The notes under the pieces were generated by a model. That model did not search any database and was not told the origin of the DNA. It saw nothing but the letters and a program-made list of their open reading frames with translations. From contig NZ_JACFPL010000001.1 of NCBI RefSeq assembly GCF_016102005.1, positions 1 through 64,000 on the forward strand: DNA of 64,000 nucleotides, read 5' to 3'. This DNA is from Bifidobacterium choladohabitans. Lineage in GTDB: Bacteria > Actinomycetota > Actinomycetes > Actinomycetales > Bifidobacteriaceae. The translations under genes were made by a program, and so were the position numbers. Shown here in pieces: positions 10,000-18,714 of this stretch (position 1 is the stretch's first letter; every line of letters starts with the position of its first letter).

Positions 10000-12900
10000 T
10001 TGTTGCCGCCCTCCTGGTCGGAGGCCTCCTTGAGGGCTTCGCGCAGGCGGTTCTGCGCCTCGCCGTAAGCGCTGAAGTCGCCCTTCTTCAGGGCGGCATC
10101 GCCGTCGCTCATGGCCTGGTTGGCCTTGTCCAGGGCCTGTTTCAGGGCCTGCCCTCCTGTCGCCGACGCCCCGCTGGACCCGGTGGTCTTGTCAGGGGCC
10201 TTACCGGATTGCCCGCTCTGGTCAGCCTCGGCATTGGTACGCCCGGTGTTGTCGGCATCACCTGCCGATGCGCCCGAGTTGCCCTGGAAGGTCTTGTCAA
10301 GGGCTGCATCCAGCGTCGCCGAGGAGGAGACCTTGTCTCCGAAGGCCACCAAAACCCGCTTGAGCAGGGGGAAGCTGGTGGCGCCGCTGGACTGCACGTA
10401 GACCGGCTGGATGTAGATCAGTCCGCCGCCTATGGGCAGGGTCAGCAGGTTGCCTCGTTTGACCTTGGTTGACCCGGACTGGAGCAGGTTGAGCTCGGTG
10501 GAGACCGCAGCATCCGAGTTGAAGTTGTTCTGCGCCTGCCCAGGGCCAGGCACATTGGAATTCTTGGGTAGCTCCATCAGCCGGATGGTCCCGTAGTCCG
10601 GGCCTATCACCCCCTTGGTCGACCCGGCGTCGGAATCCACGGACAGGAACCCGGTCAGGATCTCCCTGGTGGAGGTGCCGGCGGGGATGAAGGTGGAGGT
10701 CAGCGAGAAAGCGGGCTTGTCGGTCCCCGGGGTCTGCAGGGTCAGATAGTAGGGAGGCTGCTTGATCCCGGCCTTCTGCTCCTTGCTGGTCCCGGTCGGA
10801 TCCACAGGGGTCTGCCAGAAGTCCTCGCCGGAGAAGAACTGGCTGGCCGAGTTGACGTGGTACTGGGACAGGAGCTGGCGCTGCACCTTGAACAGGCTCT
10901 CCGGGTAGCGCATGTGGCTCATCAGGTCGCCCGAGATGGACGAGAGCGGCTTGAACTGGCCGGGGAAGACCTTCTGCCAGGCCTTGAGCACCGGATCCTT
11001 TGCATCCCAGGCATACAGGTCCACCGAACCGTCGTAGGCATCGACCGTGGCCTTGACGGAGTTGCGGATGTAGTTGGCCTTCTGGGAGCCCAGGCCCTTG
11101 ACGGCCTCCGAGCTCAGGGTGGTCGTGTCCTGGGTGATGGGTCCCAAGTCCACCTTCTGGGAGTAGGGGTAGGCGTCAGAGGTGGTGTAGCCGTCGACGA
11201 TCCACTTGACACGTCCGTCAACCACAGCCGGGTAGACGCGCCCGTCCAGGGTCAGATAGGGGGCGATCTGGGCCACACGCTCCTTAGGTGAGCGATTGTA
11301 GAGGATCTGCGAATCGGGGGTGACGCGGTCCGAGAAGAGGATCTGGTCGGATCCAAAGCGGATGGCGTAGAGGACCCGGGCCAGGAAGTTGCCCACCGAG
11401 GGGCCGCCGTTGCCCTTGAAGGTGTTGGTGGCTCCCTTGGAGCCGGTGGGATAGTCGAACTCCCAGCCCGACGAGCCCTGTGGCGCGCCGACGATGGAAT
11501 ACTCGGGCGCGTTGGGCGAGAAGTAGATTCGCGGCTCGTAGTGCTGGCTGTCGGTCAGCTTGCCCTTGGTGGGGATGTCCTGCTCGAAGAACTCGGGCTG
11601 CCCGTCCGGAGTGACCTTGTTGCCATAGGCGGCCACGATGCCGTAGCCGTGGGTGAAGACCGTGTGGTCGTTGACCCAGTTACGGTTGTCGTTGCCCTCC
11701 AGGTCCAGCTCGCGAGCGCCGATGACCGTGTCCTGGCTGACTCCGTCGATGTCGTACTTGTCGACGGCCAGGGTGTCCTCGAAGGTGTAGTACTGCTTGG
11801 ACTGCTGCAGCTGACGGAAGGTGGGGGAAACCACCTGGGGATCCAGCAGACGAATCTGTGCAGTCGTCTCCGCATCACGGGAGAGGGCGCCCGACTGGAC
11901 CTCGGTGGTGGCGTCATAGGCCTCGGTCTTGAGCTTGTCCAGCCCATAGGCCTTGGTGGTGGCGGCGATGTTGCGCTGGATGTAGGCGGACTCCATCTCC
12001 TGGGCGTTCGGGTTGACCCGGAAACGCTGGACCAGTGCCGGCCAGAACACGGTCAGCAGCAGGGACAGGACAACGGTGACGGCCACAGCCAGGACGGGCA
12101 ACCGCCACTGCTTGACGGCCGAACCCAGGGAACCTGCATGGATACGGCCGGGTTCCAGGGTGCGAGAGCGCAGAATCCAGACAGCCAGGATGATGCCCAG
12201 CAAGGCCATGACCACGGCCATGATAAGGGTTACGGGGATGGCCGCCTTGACCGAGGTGTAGGAGGCGCCGGTGATCCTATCGCCTTCCTCGGTCAGCCTG
12301 CCGAAGACACCCAGGGCGGTGTCACCGGCCCAGACCAGCATGAACAGGATCAGCCAGACGGCCACCTGGCGACGGGCGGGACGGGTCATCTCTAGAATGC
12401 CGCGTCCATGCACGGGCATGGTCAGCCGAATACCGCCCATGAGGAAGTTGGTGACCAGACTGAAGACCGTGGCCGCCAGCAGCATCATCAGCAGGGAGGA
12501 GACCAGCAGCTGCAGGCCGGGCAGGATGAAGACATAGAAGCCGTTGTCCAGGCCGAACTGGGGGTCGCGCACCCCGAAGGACTGGGCGTTGAAGAGCAGG
12601 AGCACCTGCTTCCAGTCCGCGTTGAACTGGAAGCCGAAGAAGACGCCGACGACCAGGGAAACCACCACGGCCACCTTGAGCGCGGTGCGTGAGGAGACTC
12701 CCTTGCCTACCTCAATCAGATCGCCCTTGACCCTGATGGTGGACCCGTCAGGCGAATCGGGACGGCTACGAATTGCCAGGATGGCCGAGAGCAGGGTCAC
12801 CGCGGCCAGCAGCAGGGCATATGCCAGCCATAGGCCCACCTTGATGCCCAGCTGGGTCCAGACGATCTGGGCCGCCCCCAGCTGGGAGAACCACATGACA

Positions 12901-13202
12901 TCAGTGATGAAGCGGCTGAGCGCGAACAGGAGCAGGAAGACGACCAGGACGACTGCCACAACCACGGCCAGGATCCGCGAACCCCGCGAGGGCCCGTCAT
13001 TGCCCTTTCTGCGGGAAGTCAGCCGGGGGTCACCTGGTCCGGGGAAGCGAAAACGGGGTGTGCCGCCGCCCCTCTGGCCGGGACCCTCCCCATCGGTTTG
13101 CACGTGCAGGATGACCGGGTCGTCTTCATTGCGACGCCGGCCTGGTCCTCCTGGACCGCCCTCAGGGTCGAACATGGAACCGAAGAAATCAAAGAATGAC
13201 AT
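9996..13202 (-). CDS. UPF0182 family membrane protein
   Basis: A 1068-residue actinobacterial protein of unknown function. A disordered Gly/Pro/Arg-rich N terminus (about 10-65) is followed by roughly seven transmembrane helices between residues 70 and 400. A very large extracytoplasmic portion (about 420-980) then contains family landmarks such as QIRLLDPQVVSPTFRQLQ and DVMSHMRYPE-like segments. A Ser/Ala/Gly-rich tail with Gln/Lys-rich helices ends the protein. The ATG at 13202 is preceded by CTAGGT. The 3' end overlaps the acetyltransferase gene by GTGA. No catalytic motif was recognised. Confidence 0.9.
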   Translation of the reverse strand: MSFFDFFGSMFDPEGGPGGPGRRRNEDDPVILHVQTDGEGPGQRGGGTPRFRFPGPGDPRLTSRRKGNDGPSRGSRILAVVVAVVLVVFLLLFALSRFITDVMWFSQLGAAQIVWTQLGIKVGLWLAYALLLAAVTLLSAILAIRSRPDSPDGSTIRVKGDLIEVGKGVSSRTALKVAVVVSLVVGVFFGFQFNADWKQVLLLFNAQSFGVRDPQFGLDNGFYVFILPGLQLLVSSLLMMLLAATVFSLVTNFLMGGIRLTMPVHGRGILEMTRPARRQVAVWLILFMLVWAGDTALGVFGRLTEEGDRITGASYTSVKAAIPVTLIMAVVMALLGIILAVWILRSRTLEPGRIHAGSLGSAVKQWRLPVLAVAVTVVLSLLLTVFWPALVQRFRVNPNAQEMESAYIQRNIAATTKAYGLDKLKTEAYDATTEVQSGALSRDAETTAQIRLLDPQVVSPTFRQLQQSKQYYTFEDTLAVDKYDIDGVSQDTVIGARELDLEGNDNRNWVNDHTVFTHGYGIVAAYGNKVTPDGQPEFFEQDIPTKGKLTDSQHYEPRIYFSPNAPEYSIVGAPQGSSGWEFDYPTGSKGATNTFKGNGGPSVGNFLARVLYAIRFGSDQILFSDRVTPDSQILYNRSPKERVAQIAPYLTLDGRVYPAVVDGRVKWIVDGYTTSDAYPYSQKVDLGPITQDTTTLSSEAVKGLGSQKANYIRNSVKATVDAYDGSVDLYAWDAKDPVLKAWQKVFPGQFKPLSSISGDLMSHMRYPESLFKVQRQLLSQYHVNSASQFFSGEDFWQTPVDPTGTSKEQKAGIKQPPYYLTLQTPGTDKPAFSLTSTFIPAGTSTREILTGFLSVDSDAGSTKGVIGPDYGTIRLMELPKNSNVPGPGQAQNNFNSDAAVSTELNLLQSGSTKVKRGNLLTLPIGGGLIYIQPVYVQSSGATSFPLLKRVLVAFGDKVSSSATLDAALDKTFQGNSGASAGDADNTGRTNAEADQSGQSGKAPDKTTGSSGASATGGQALKQALDKANQAMSDGDAALKKGDFSAYGEAQNRLREALKEASDQEGGNK

Positions 13203-13211
13203 GTACCTAGC

Positions 13212-14375
13212 CTACATGAGACGGCGGTCTTGAATGGCTTGCCGGTAGACCTCCTCCACCTGATCGGCCACGGTGGTCACGTCGTAGCGGTCCAGGAGCG
13301 CAATCTGGTCATGGCGCACGTTCCGCCTCCAGGAGGGGTCCCCCAGAGCCTGGGCAACTCGCCGGGCCAACAGTTCGGGGGTGTTGGGCGAGTCGACGGG
13401 CACCAGAGCCCGCTCATCGCCCATAAGGGTGGACCTGTAGCCGGGATTGTCCCCGGCCAGCACAGGAGCCGTGCCCGAGGCGATGGCCTCCAGCAGGACG
13501 ATGCCGAAGGACTCGCCCCCGGTGGAGGGAAAGACGGTCAGGTCGGAGGAGGCCAGCAGGGCGGGCTTGTCCTTCTCGTCCACAAAACCGGGGAAGGCCA
13601 CCGGGGTGTGCATGGCGGCGGCCTGTCGACGGCAGTCCTCCAGCAGCGGACCCTTGCCGGCCATGGTCACATGCAGGCCTTCGGGCAGGATGCCGGCCCG
13701 CTCCCCCGCCCGGAGGGCCGAGAGCAGAATCCCTGCCCCCTTGCGTGCCACAAATCGTCCAAGAAAGACCAGATGCGGCCCCTGGCCGTGCAGGCGCGCC
13801 ACCTCCTGGTCGCCGGCGGCCTGACGGGCCTGGCGCAGGGCGGCCACGTCCACGGGGTTGGCCACAACCCTGCTGGGCACGCGGGCAGTCTGCCTGGCAT
13901 AGCTGGCCGCCACAGGTGAGACCGCGATGACCCTGTCGATGCGTCTATGGGTCCGGCGGTTGATTATCCCCAGCAGCCGTCCGCCCAAGAGCTGCAGGTC
14001 TCCCGTGGGGGCGATGTGATAGGTGGCCACCAGGGCCGTTGCCGGGTCTGCGGCGCGGATGACCCGCCCGGCCAGAAATGGACTGTAGGGTGCCTGGACG
14101 TGCAGCAGGTCGAAGTGCCCGGCCTTCAGGACCCGGCGGATGGGCGCCTTGGGCGCAGGCAGCGGTATGCGCATCCTGTTGCCGTTGAAGGAGACCATGA
14201 CGTTACGGGATAGGGAGTGAACCCCGTCAACCGGCGGATGGGCGGTCTGCCCGACCAGGTACTGGACCCTATGGCCCCGCCTGCCCAGCTCCCGTCCCAG
14301 GGTCAGAATGTGCTGCTGAACCCCGTCAAACACATCCAGGGTGTCATCGAAGACGAACCCGATGTTGAGCGTCAC
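13212..14375 (-). CDS. GT4-family glycosyltransferase, PimA-like
   Basis: A 387-residue GT-B glycosyltransferase resembling actinobacterial phosphatidylinositol mannosyltransferases. It opens with LNIGFVFDDTLDVFDGVQQH, the PimA-type N-terminal loop. The donor half carries LVFLGRFVARKGAGILLSAL and a nucleotide-sugar motif PSTGGESFGIVLLEAIASG, whose first glutamate is the expected catalytic or donor-binding acid. No membrane segment is visible; peripheral association is likely. The start is GTG at 14375, overlapping the upstream flavoprotein gene as GTGA. A role in mannosylated lipid or glycolipid synthesis is inferred from family only. Confidence 0.85.
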   Translation of the reverse strand: MTLNIGFVFDDTLDVFDGVQQHILTLGRELGRRGHRVQYLVGQTAHPPVDGVHSLSRNVMVSFNGNRMRIPLPAPKAPIRRVLKAGHFDLLHVQAPYSPFLAGRVIRAADPATALVATYHIAPTGDLQLLGGRLLGIINRRTHRRIDRVIAVSPVAASYARQTARVPSRVVANPVDVAALRQARQAAGDQEVARLHGQGPHLVFLGRFVARKGAGILLSALRAGERAGILPEGLHVTMAGKGPLLEDCRRQAAAMHTPVAFPGFVDEKDKPALLASSDLTVFPSTGGESFGIVLLEAIASGTAPVLAGDNPGYRSTLMGDERALVPVDSPNTPELLARRVAQALGDPSWRRNVRHDQIALLDRYDVTTVADQVEEVYRQAIQDRRLM

Positions 14376-15004
14376 TGAGCGTCCTGGCCTGCTCCGGGCT
14401 CGGTCCCTGCAGCCAGCTGACGCCCCTTCAAGGCCAAGGCCACCAGGTGCCGGTCGGCGGCCTCCCGCGCCTGCTGCTCGTCATTGCCCGAGTCCAGCTT
14501 GTCCACATAAATGGTCTCCACCTGGGTGGCCTGGCAGTACTTGAGGAAGGTCTGCCTGCGCAGCTGGTTGTCCAAGGCCTCTCCGATGCCGCTGGACTGG
14601 TACCATTCCTTGTCTCCGCCGGTCAGCATGACCAGCTCCACACGCCGTCCGGCCAGGGCTCCCGGGGTTCCATCAGCGTTATAGGCGAATCCCCTGCAAA
14701 TGACCCGGTCGATGAAGCCCTTCATGATGGCCGGCATGCTGTACCAGTAGACGGGGAAGACCAGGGCCAGCACGTCCGCATCCTTGATGCGCTCCTGCAT
14801 GGCCTGGACATCCTCGGGCAGGGGTCCCTGGCCCAGGTAGTGGGTCCTGTCCTCCATGCCGAAGACGGGATTGAACCCCTCGGCGCAAAGGTCGATCAAC
14901 TCGGTGCGAGCCCCGCCCTCGGCCGCACCGTCCAGCAGGGCATTGCCCGCCGCATCGGTCAGGCTCTTGGGTTCGGGGTTGGCCGTGACTGCCACGATCT
15001 TCAT
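14372..15004 (-). CDS. Flavodoxin-fold NAD(P)H dehydrogenase / quinone reductase
   Basis: A 210-residue FMN-dependent NAD(P)H oxidoreductase of the NQO1/azoreductase fold. The N terminus MKIVAVTANPEPKSLTDAA is the FMN phosphate-binding loop. ALVFPVYWYSMPAIMKGFID is the conserved core strand and helix of the family, and MLTGGDKEWY follows at the flavin-contact position. The ATG at 15004 follows AAGGAG; an ATG at 15028 would add a poor extension. It is the first gene of the minus-strand block and is divergent from the M-box-controlled ABC operon. Confidence 0.88.
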   Translation of the reverse strand: MKIVAVTANPEPKSLTDAAGNALLDGAAEGGARTELIDLCAEGFNPVFGMEDRTHYLGQGPLPEDVQAMQERIKDADVLALVFPVYWYSMPAIMKGFIDRVICRGFAYNADGTPGALAGRRVELVMLTGGDKEWYQSSGIGEALDNQLRRQTFLKYCQATQVETIYVDKLDSGNDEQQAREAADRHLVALALKGRQLAAGTEPGAGQDAQ

Positions 15005-15107
15005 GGGGATTCGCTCCTTACATTCCATTTCGCGCCTGCACCGACTGCGTGCAGACCCTTGTCATTGTCAGTCCTGGCAAGGACGGCAACACTGGTTCGG
15101 CAAATGC

Positions 15108-15137
15108 TTGACACTGCCCCCGGTGCCCATCTATGTT
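15108..15137 (+). promoter_or_regulatory. Promoter of the M-box ABC transporter operon
   Basis: TTGACA (15108-15113), 18 bp, then TATGTT (15132-15137): a near-consensus housekeeping promoter. Transcription would begin near 15144, just before the first M-box helix. Confidence 0.7.
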
Positions 15138-15146
15138 ATTGGGTGG

Positions 15147-15275
15147 TCGGTAGGTGAAGCTACCGCATGGACAAGGCATGCTGCCGCAAAGTGGTGGAGA
15201 CACCCCGCGCAGGTCAACAGTCCCCGTCGGATCAAGGCAGGGACTAATGCAGGGCCAAATACCATGCGAAGCCGA
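15147..15275 (+). promoter_or_regulatory. M-box (ykoK) Mg2+ riboswitch
   Basis: Conserved M-box segments appear in order: AGGTGAAGCT (15152), GCTGCCGC (15179), GGAGACACC (15196), AGGTCAACAG (15211), a CGGATCAAGGCA-like stretch (15228) and CTAATGCAG (15244). A 7-bp helix joins CGCATGG (15164-15170) with CCATGCG (15262-15268), and TCGGT (15147-15151) can close the domain with GCCGA (15271-15275). The match to B. subtilis mgtE (ykoK) leader landmarks is from memory. It precedes the ABC permease gene by about 95 nt. Confidence 0.85.
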
Positions 15276-15293
15276 AGCTTGAACGATGACAAT

Positions 15294-15312
15294 GATCGGC
15301 GCATGGCCGATC
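15294..15312 (+). promoter_or_regulatory. Expression-platform hairpin of the M-box leader
   Basis: GATCGGC (15294-15300), loop GCATG, GCCGATC (15306-15312): a perfect 7-bp hairpin. Its left arm could instead pair TCGGC (15296-15300) with GCCGA (15271-15275), the closing strand of the M-box. This gives two exclusive folds. No T-tract follows, so control may be Rho-dependent or act on translation. Confidence 0.55.
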
Positions 15313-15370
15313 GCCACGCCGTCTTCGAGGCTGCCGACAGGGATGTTCCGCACCTTGGAGGGAGGCCATC

Positions 15371-17134
15371 GTGAATACTGTCGCACTGCCAGGAATGCTC
15401 CGTTCTCCACTGAACGACGACCGCAGCCAGGCATCGCGCTCCACCCGTATATGGACGGGCCTGGCCGTAGCCATAGGCGCTCTGGTCCTGCTGGGGGCCC
15501 TGGCCTATCTGCTGCCGGCCCTGGGCGCGCCCATCGGCCCGGCCGGCGTACCCTCGCATGTCTCCACCGACCCGGCCAACTTGCCCTACTATGCGCTGCG
15601 CTCCCTCTTCCGCATGTTCACGGCCCTGATCATCTCCCTGGTCTTCGCCTTCCTCTACGGACTGGCCGCCGCACGCTCCCGTCGCCTTGGCTCCGTGCTC
15701 ATCCCCCTGCTGGACATCCTGCAGTCGGTGCCCGTCCTGGGCTTTCTGTCGGCCACCATCTCCATCTGGCTGGTCCTCTTCCCCGGGTCCATCATGGGCG
15801 TGGAGGCGGCCTCCATCTTCGCCATCTTCACCAGCCAGGCCTGGAACATGGCCTTCTCCTTCTACAACTCCCTGACCAGCGAGCCCGCCGACCTGGACGA
15901 GGCGGTGAGGCTGATGCGCCTGACCCGCTGGCAGCGCTTCTGGAAGCTGGACGTGCCCAACTCCATGATCCCCCTGCTCTGGAACTGCATGATGAGCATG
16001 GGCGGCGGCTGGTTCTTCCTGACCGCCTCCGAGATGATCTCGGTCAACAACAGGACCCTGGCCCTGCCCGGCATCGGCTCCTTCGTGGAGGAGGCCACCG
16101 CCGAACAGGACCTGGGCAAGGTGGGGCTGGCCATCCTGACCATGATCGTGGTGGTCCTCTTGATTGACTTCCTGCTCTGGAAGCCGCTGACCGCCTGGGC
16201 CGAGAAGTTCCGCTACACCAGCAGCCAGTCCACCGAGCCCCGGCGCAGCCTGGTGCTGACGGTCATCCGTCTGTCCGGGGTCAAGGACCTCTTGGGCCTG
16301 GTGGGCCATCCCCTGTCCGACCTGCTGGACCGGATCACCCGCCCCCTGGGCCGCACAGGGGCACGCTGGAGCCGTGGCGGCGGACACAGGCGGGCCAGCG
16401 ACCTGGTCTGGTGGGCCTGCCTGGCCCTGATCGGCCTGTGGGGACTCTGGCAGCTGGACCGCCTGGTCATCCGCCCGCTGGGCCTGGGCGAGGTCGGCCA
16501 CGTCTTCCAGCTGGGTTTGCTGACCTTCCTGCGGGTGCTGATCCTGATGGTGGTCTGCACCATCGTCTGGGTGCCCATCGGCGCCCTGATCGGCATGAAC
16601 CCGCGCATCTCCCGCTACCTGCAGCCCCTGGTGCAGATCCTGGCCTCCTTCCCGGCCAACTTCATCTTCCCCTTCGTCACCATGGTCTTCATCATCTGGC
16701 GAATCGACATCAACTGGGGCAGCATCCTGCTCATGGCCCTGGGCACCCAGTGGTACATCCTCTTCAACGTCATCGCCGGGGCCTCGGCCATCCCCGACGA
16801 CCTATTGGAGATGTCGCGCAGCCTGGGCCAGAACCGCTGGCAACGATGGAAGACCCTGATTCTGCCGGCCCTGTTCGGCTCCTGGTGCACCGGCGGCATC
16901 ACAGCGGCCGGCGGGGCCTGGAACGCCTCCATCGTCTCCGAGGTGGTCTCCTACGGGAAGACCGAACTGACGGCCCGGGGCCTGGGTGCCTACATCGCCC
17001 AGGTGACCGCAACCGGCGACACCCCCCGCATCATCCTGGGGGTGGCCGTCATGAGCATCTTCGTGGTCCTGGCCGACCGGTTCTTCTGGTCTCCCCTGCA
17101 ATCACTGGCACAACGGCGCTATTCCCTGACATGA
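15371..17134 (+). CDS. ABC transporter permease, two fused permease domains
   Basis: A 587-residue inner-membrane protein with two BPD_transp_1 permease domains in one chain (about residues 80-275 and 375-580), plus helices near 25-50 and 345-365. Each domain has an EAA loop contacting the ATPase: DLDEAVRLMRLTRWQRFWKL in the first and DLLEMSRSLGQNRWQRWKTL in the second. The nearest families are annotated nitrate/sulfonate/bicarbonate-type permeases, but no substrate-binding protein is encoded nearby. The M-box leader instead suggests a divalent-metal-linked role. The start is GTG at 15371 with GGAGGGAGG upstream. It overlaps a possible ATPase start by ATGA. Confidence 0.9.
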   Translation: MNTVALPGMLRSPLNDDRSQASRSTRIWTGLAVAIGALVLLGALAYLLPALGAPIGPAGVPSHVSTDPANLPYYALRSLFRMFTALIISLVFAFLYGLAAARSRRLGSVLIPLLDILQSVPVLGFLSATISIWLVLFPGSIMGVEAASIFAIFTSQAWNMAFSFYNSLTSEPADLDEAVRLMRLTRWQRFWKLDVPNSMIPLLWNCMMSMGGGWFFLTASEMISVNNRTLALPGIGSFVEEATAEQDLGKVGLAILTMIVVVLLIDFLLWKPLTAWAEKFRYTSSQSTEPRRSLVLTVIRLSGVKDLLGLVGHPLSDLLDRITRPLGRTGARWSRGGGHRRASDLVWWACLALIGLWGLWQLDRLVIRPLGLGEVGHVFQLGLLTFLRVLILMVVCTIVWVPIGALIGMNPRISRYLQPLVQILASFPANFIFPFVTMVFIIWRIDINWGSILLMALGTQWYILFNVIAGASAIPDDLLEMSRSLGQNRWQRWKTLILPALFGSWCTGGITAAGGAWNASIVSEVVSYGKTELTARGLGAYIAQVTATGDTPRIILGVAVMSIFVVLADRFFWSPLQSLAQRRYSLT

Positions 17135-17154
17135 GAAGTCTGAGAGGTTCGACA

Positions 17155-18507
17155 ATGACCAAGATCAATTCCAACGGGATCATCACGGCCGAGCACGTGA
17201 CCAAGACCTACCAGTCCGACAAGGGCGCGGAGCTGACCGTTCTGGACAACATCGACTTCACCCTGCACGAGGGCGAGGTGGTGGCCATCCTGGGCCGCTC
17301 GGGCGCCGGCAAGTCCACCCTGCTGCGCATCCTGGCCGGCCTGGTCCCGGCCAGCGAGGGCAGCGTCGAATACCGGGGCAAGCAGCTGGACGGGCCCAAC
17401 CCCGGCGTGGCCCTGGTCTTCCAGAGCTTCGCCCTGATGCCCTGGCTGACCGTCAAGGACAACGTGGAACTGGGCCTGCAGGCCCGGGGCGTGCCCAAAA
17501 AGGAGCGCGAAAAACTCTCCCTTGCCGCCATCGACGCCATCGGCCTTGACGGTTTCGAGAGCGCCTACCCCAAGGAGCTCTCCGGGGGCATGCGCCAGCG
17601 CGTGGGCATCGCCCGGGCCCTGGTCCTCAAGCCGGACGCCCTCTTCATGGATGAGCCCTTCTCGGCTCTGGACGTGCTGACCGCCGAGAATCTCCGCCAG
17701 GAGGTCCTCAAGGTCTGGTCCGAGGAGGCAGGCAGCGTCAAGTCGGTTCTGATCGTCACCCACAACATCGAAGAGGCCGTGGAGATGGCCGACCGGGTCC
17801 TGGTCCTGGACTCGCATCCCGGCCGGGTCATCGCCAACGTGCCCATCAACCTGGACAGGCCTCGGGACAAGCAGTCCGACCTCTTCCAGTCCTGCGTGGA
17901 CTACCTCTACTCCATCCTGACCGGCCAGCGCGACAGCGAGGACATCCGCCGCCGTCTGCAGACCAAGGTGCGCAACCGTCAGGCCGTGCGGGACTCGGTG
18001 CGGGACGAGGACACCGCCGAGCGCAACCTGCCCGACGCCACCCCCGGCGGCCTGGCCGGTCTGGCCGATGTCATGGTCAACCAGCCCAACGGCATGGACC
18101 TGGCCGACCTGGCCGCCAAGCTCTCCTTCGAGGTGGACGACCTCTTCCCCCTGATCGACGCCGGGCTCATGCTGGGCATCTTCCAGGCGGACAACGGGCA
18201 TGTCAGGCTGACCGACCAGGGCCGGGCCTGGCATGATGCCGACATCCTGGAGAGCAAGGAGATGTTCTCAAAGATGCTGATGGACCACGTCCCGCTGATC
18301 CGCATCATCGACCGGGCCCTGAAGAACAGCGACGACAAGAGCCTGCATGGCTCCCTGATCCTGGACCTGCTGCGGGCCCACCACTCGGACAAGGAGGCCG
18401 TCCAGCAGTTCGACACCGCCATCACCTGGGGCCGCTACGGCGAGCTTTTCGATTACGACGCCGACGACGATCGGCTGACCCTGGACCCCGAGAATCACAC
18501 CGAGTGA
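17155..18507 (+). CDS. ABC transporter ATPase with AAA-associated C-terminal domain
   Basis: A 450-residue nucleotide-binding subunit partnered with the fused permease. Walker A GRSGAGKST lies near residue 47, the Q-loop in ALVFQSFALMPW, the signature LSGGMRQR near 142, Walker B ALFMDEPFSALD and the switch His in IVTHNIEEAVEM. Beyond about residue 260 is a long C-terminal extension, with winged-helix-like segments such as LADLAAKLSFEVDDLFPLID, matching the AAA-associated C-terminal domain found with this transporter class. That extension may sense substrate. The ATG at 17155 has GAGAGG upstream; an ATG at 17131 overlapping the permease stop is an alternative. Confidence 0.9.
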   Translation: MTKINSNGIITAEHVTKTYQSDKGAELTVLDNIDFTLHEGEVVAILGRSGAGKSTLLRILAGLVPASEGSVEYRGKQLDGPNPGVALVFQSFALMPWLTVKDNVELGLQARGVPKKEREKLSLAAIDAIGLDGFESAYPKELSGGMRQRVGIARALVLKPDALFMDEPFSALDVLTAENLRQEVLKVWSEEAGSVKSVLIVTHNIEEAVEMADRVLVLDSHPGRVIANVPINLDRPRDKQSDLFQSCVDYLYSILTGQRDSEDIRRRLQTKVRNRQAVRDSVRDEDTAERNLPDATPGGLAGLADVMVNQPNGMDLADLAAKLSFEVDDLFPLIDAGLMLGIFQADNGHVRLTDQGRAWHDADILESKEMFSKMLMDHVPLIRIIDRALKNSDDKSLHGSLILDLLRAHHSDKEAVQQFDTAITWGRYGELFDYDADDDRLTLDPENHTE

Positions 18508-18549
18508 ACAACTGCAGCAAGTACGGAAATCACGGTCCTCTGGCGCCCC

Positions 18550-18555
18550 TAGAAT
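18550..18555 (+). promoter_or_regulatory. -10 element of the crcB operon
   Basis: TAGAAT lies seven bases before the first helix of the fluoride riboswitch, exactly where the transcript should begin. No good -35 is seen about 17 bp upstream. Confidence 0.55.
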
Positions 18556-18562
18556 GAGCCTC

Positions 18563-18622
18563 GGGCGATGGAACCCGCCCGGGGCTTGAGCCCCGAACCG
18601 CAAACTGCTGATAGTTCCTGCA
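18563..18622 (+). promoter_or_regulatory. Fluoride (crcB) riboswitch
   Basis: GGGCGATGG opens the motif. GGGCG (18563-18567) pairs with CGCCC (18576-18580), a GGGGC/GCCCC hairpin follows, then AACCGC and GCTGATAGTTCCTG. The pseudoknot GGAAC (18570-18574) with GTTCC (18614-18618) is intact. Order and sequence match the crcB motif, and two crcB genes follow. Confidence 0.88.
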
Positions 18623-18714
18623 CCATGATTCGACGACCCGTCTGTGGGCCGGGTGCAGGCACATGCCATCCAGCCCGACACGCAGATGCTGATCCGTCGG
18701 GAACCGAGCCTCCA

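Noticed and set aside
15147-15275. Cobalamin, SAM or guanidine riboswitch
   Set aside because: Their core motifs are missing, whereas M-box segments occur in the right order.
15131-16501. 456-codon minus-strand frame
   Set aside because: Antisense to the fused ABC permease and the M-box; Gln/Gly/Asp-rich shadow translation with no motif.
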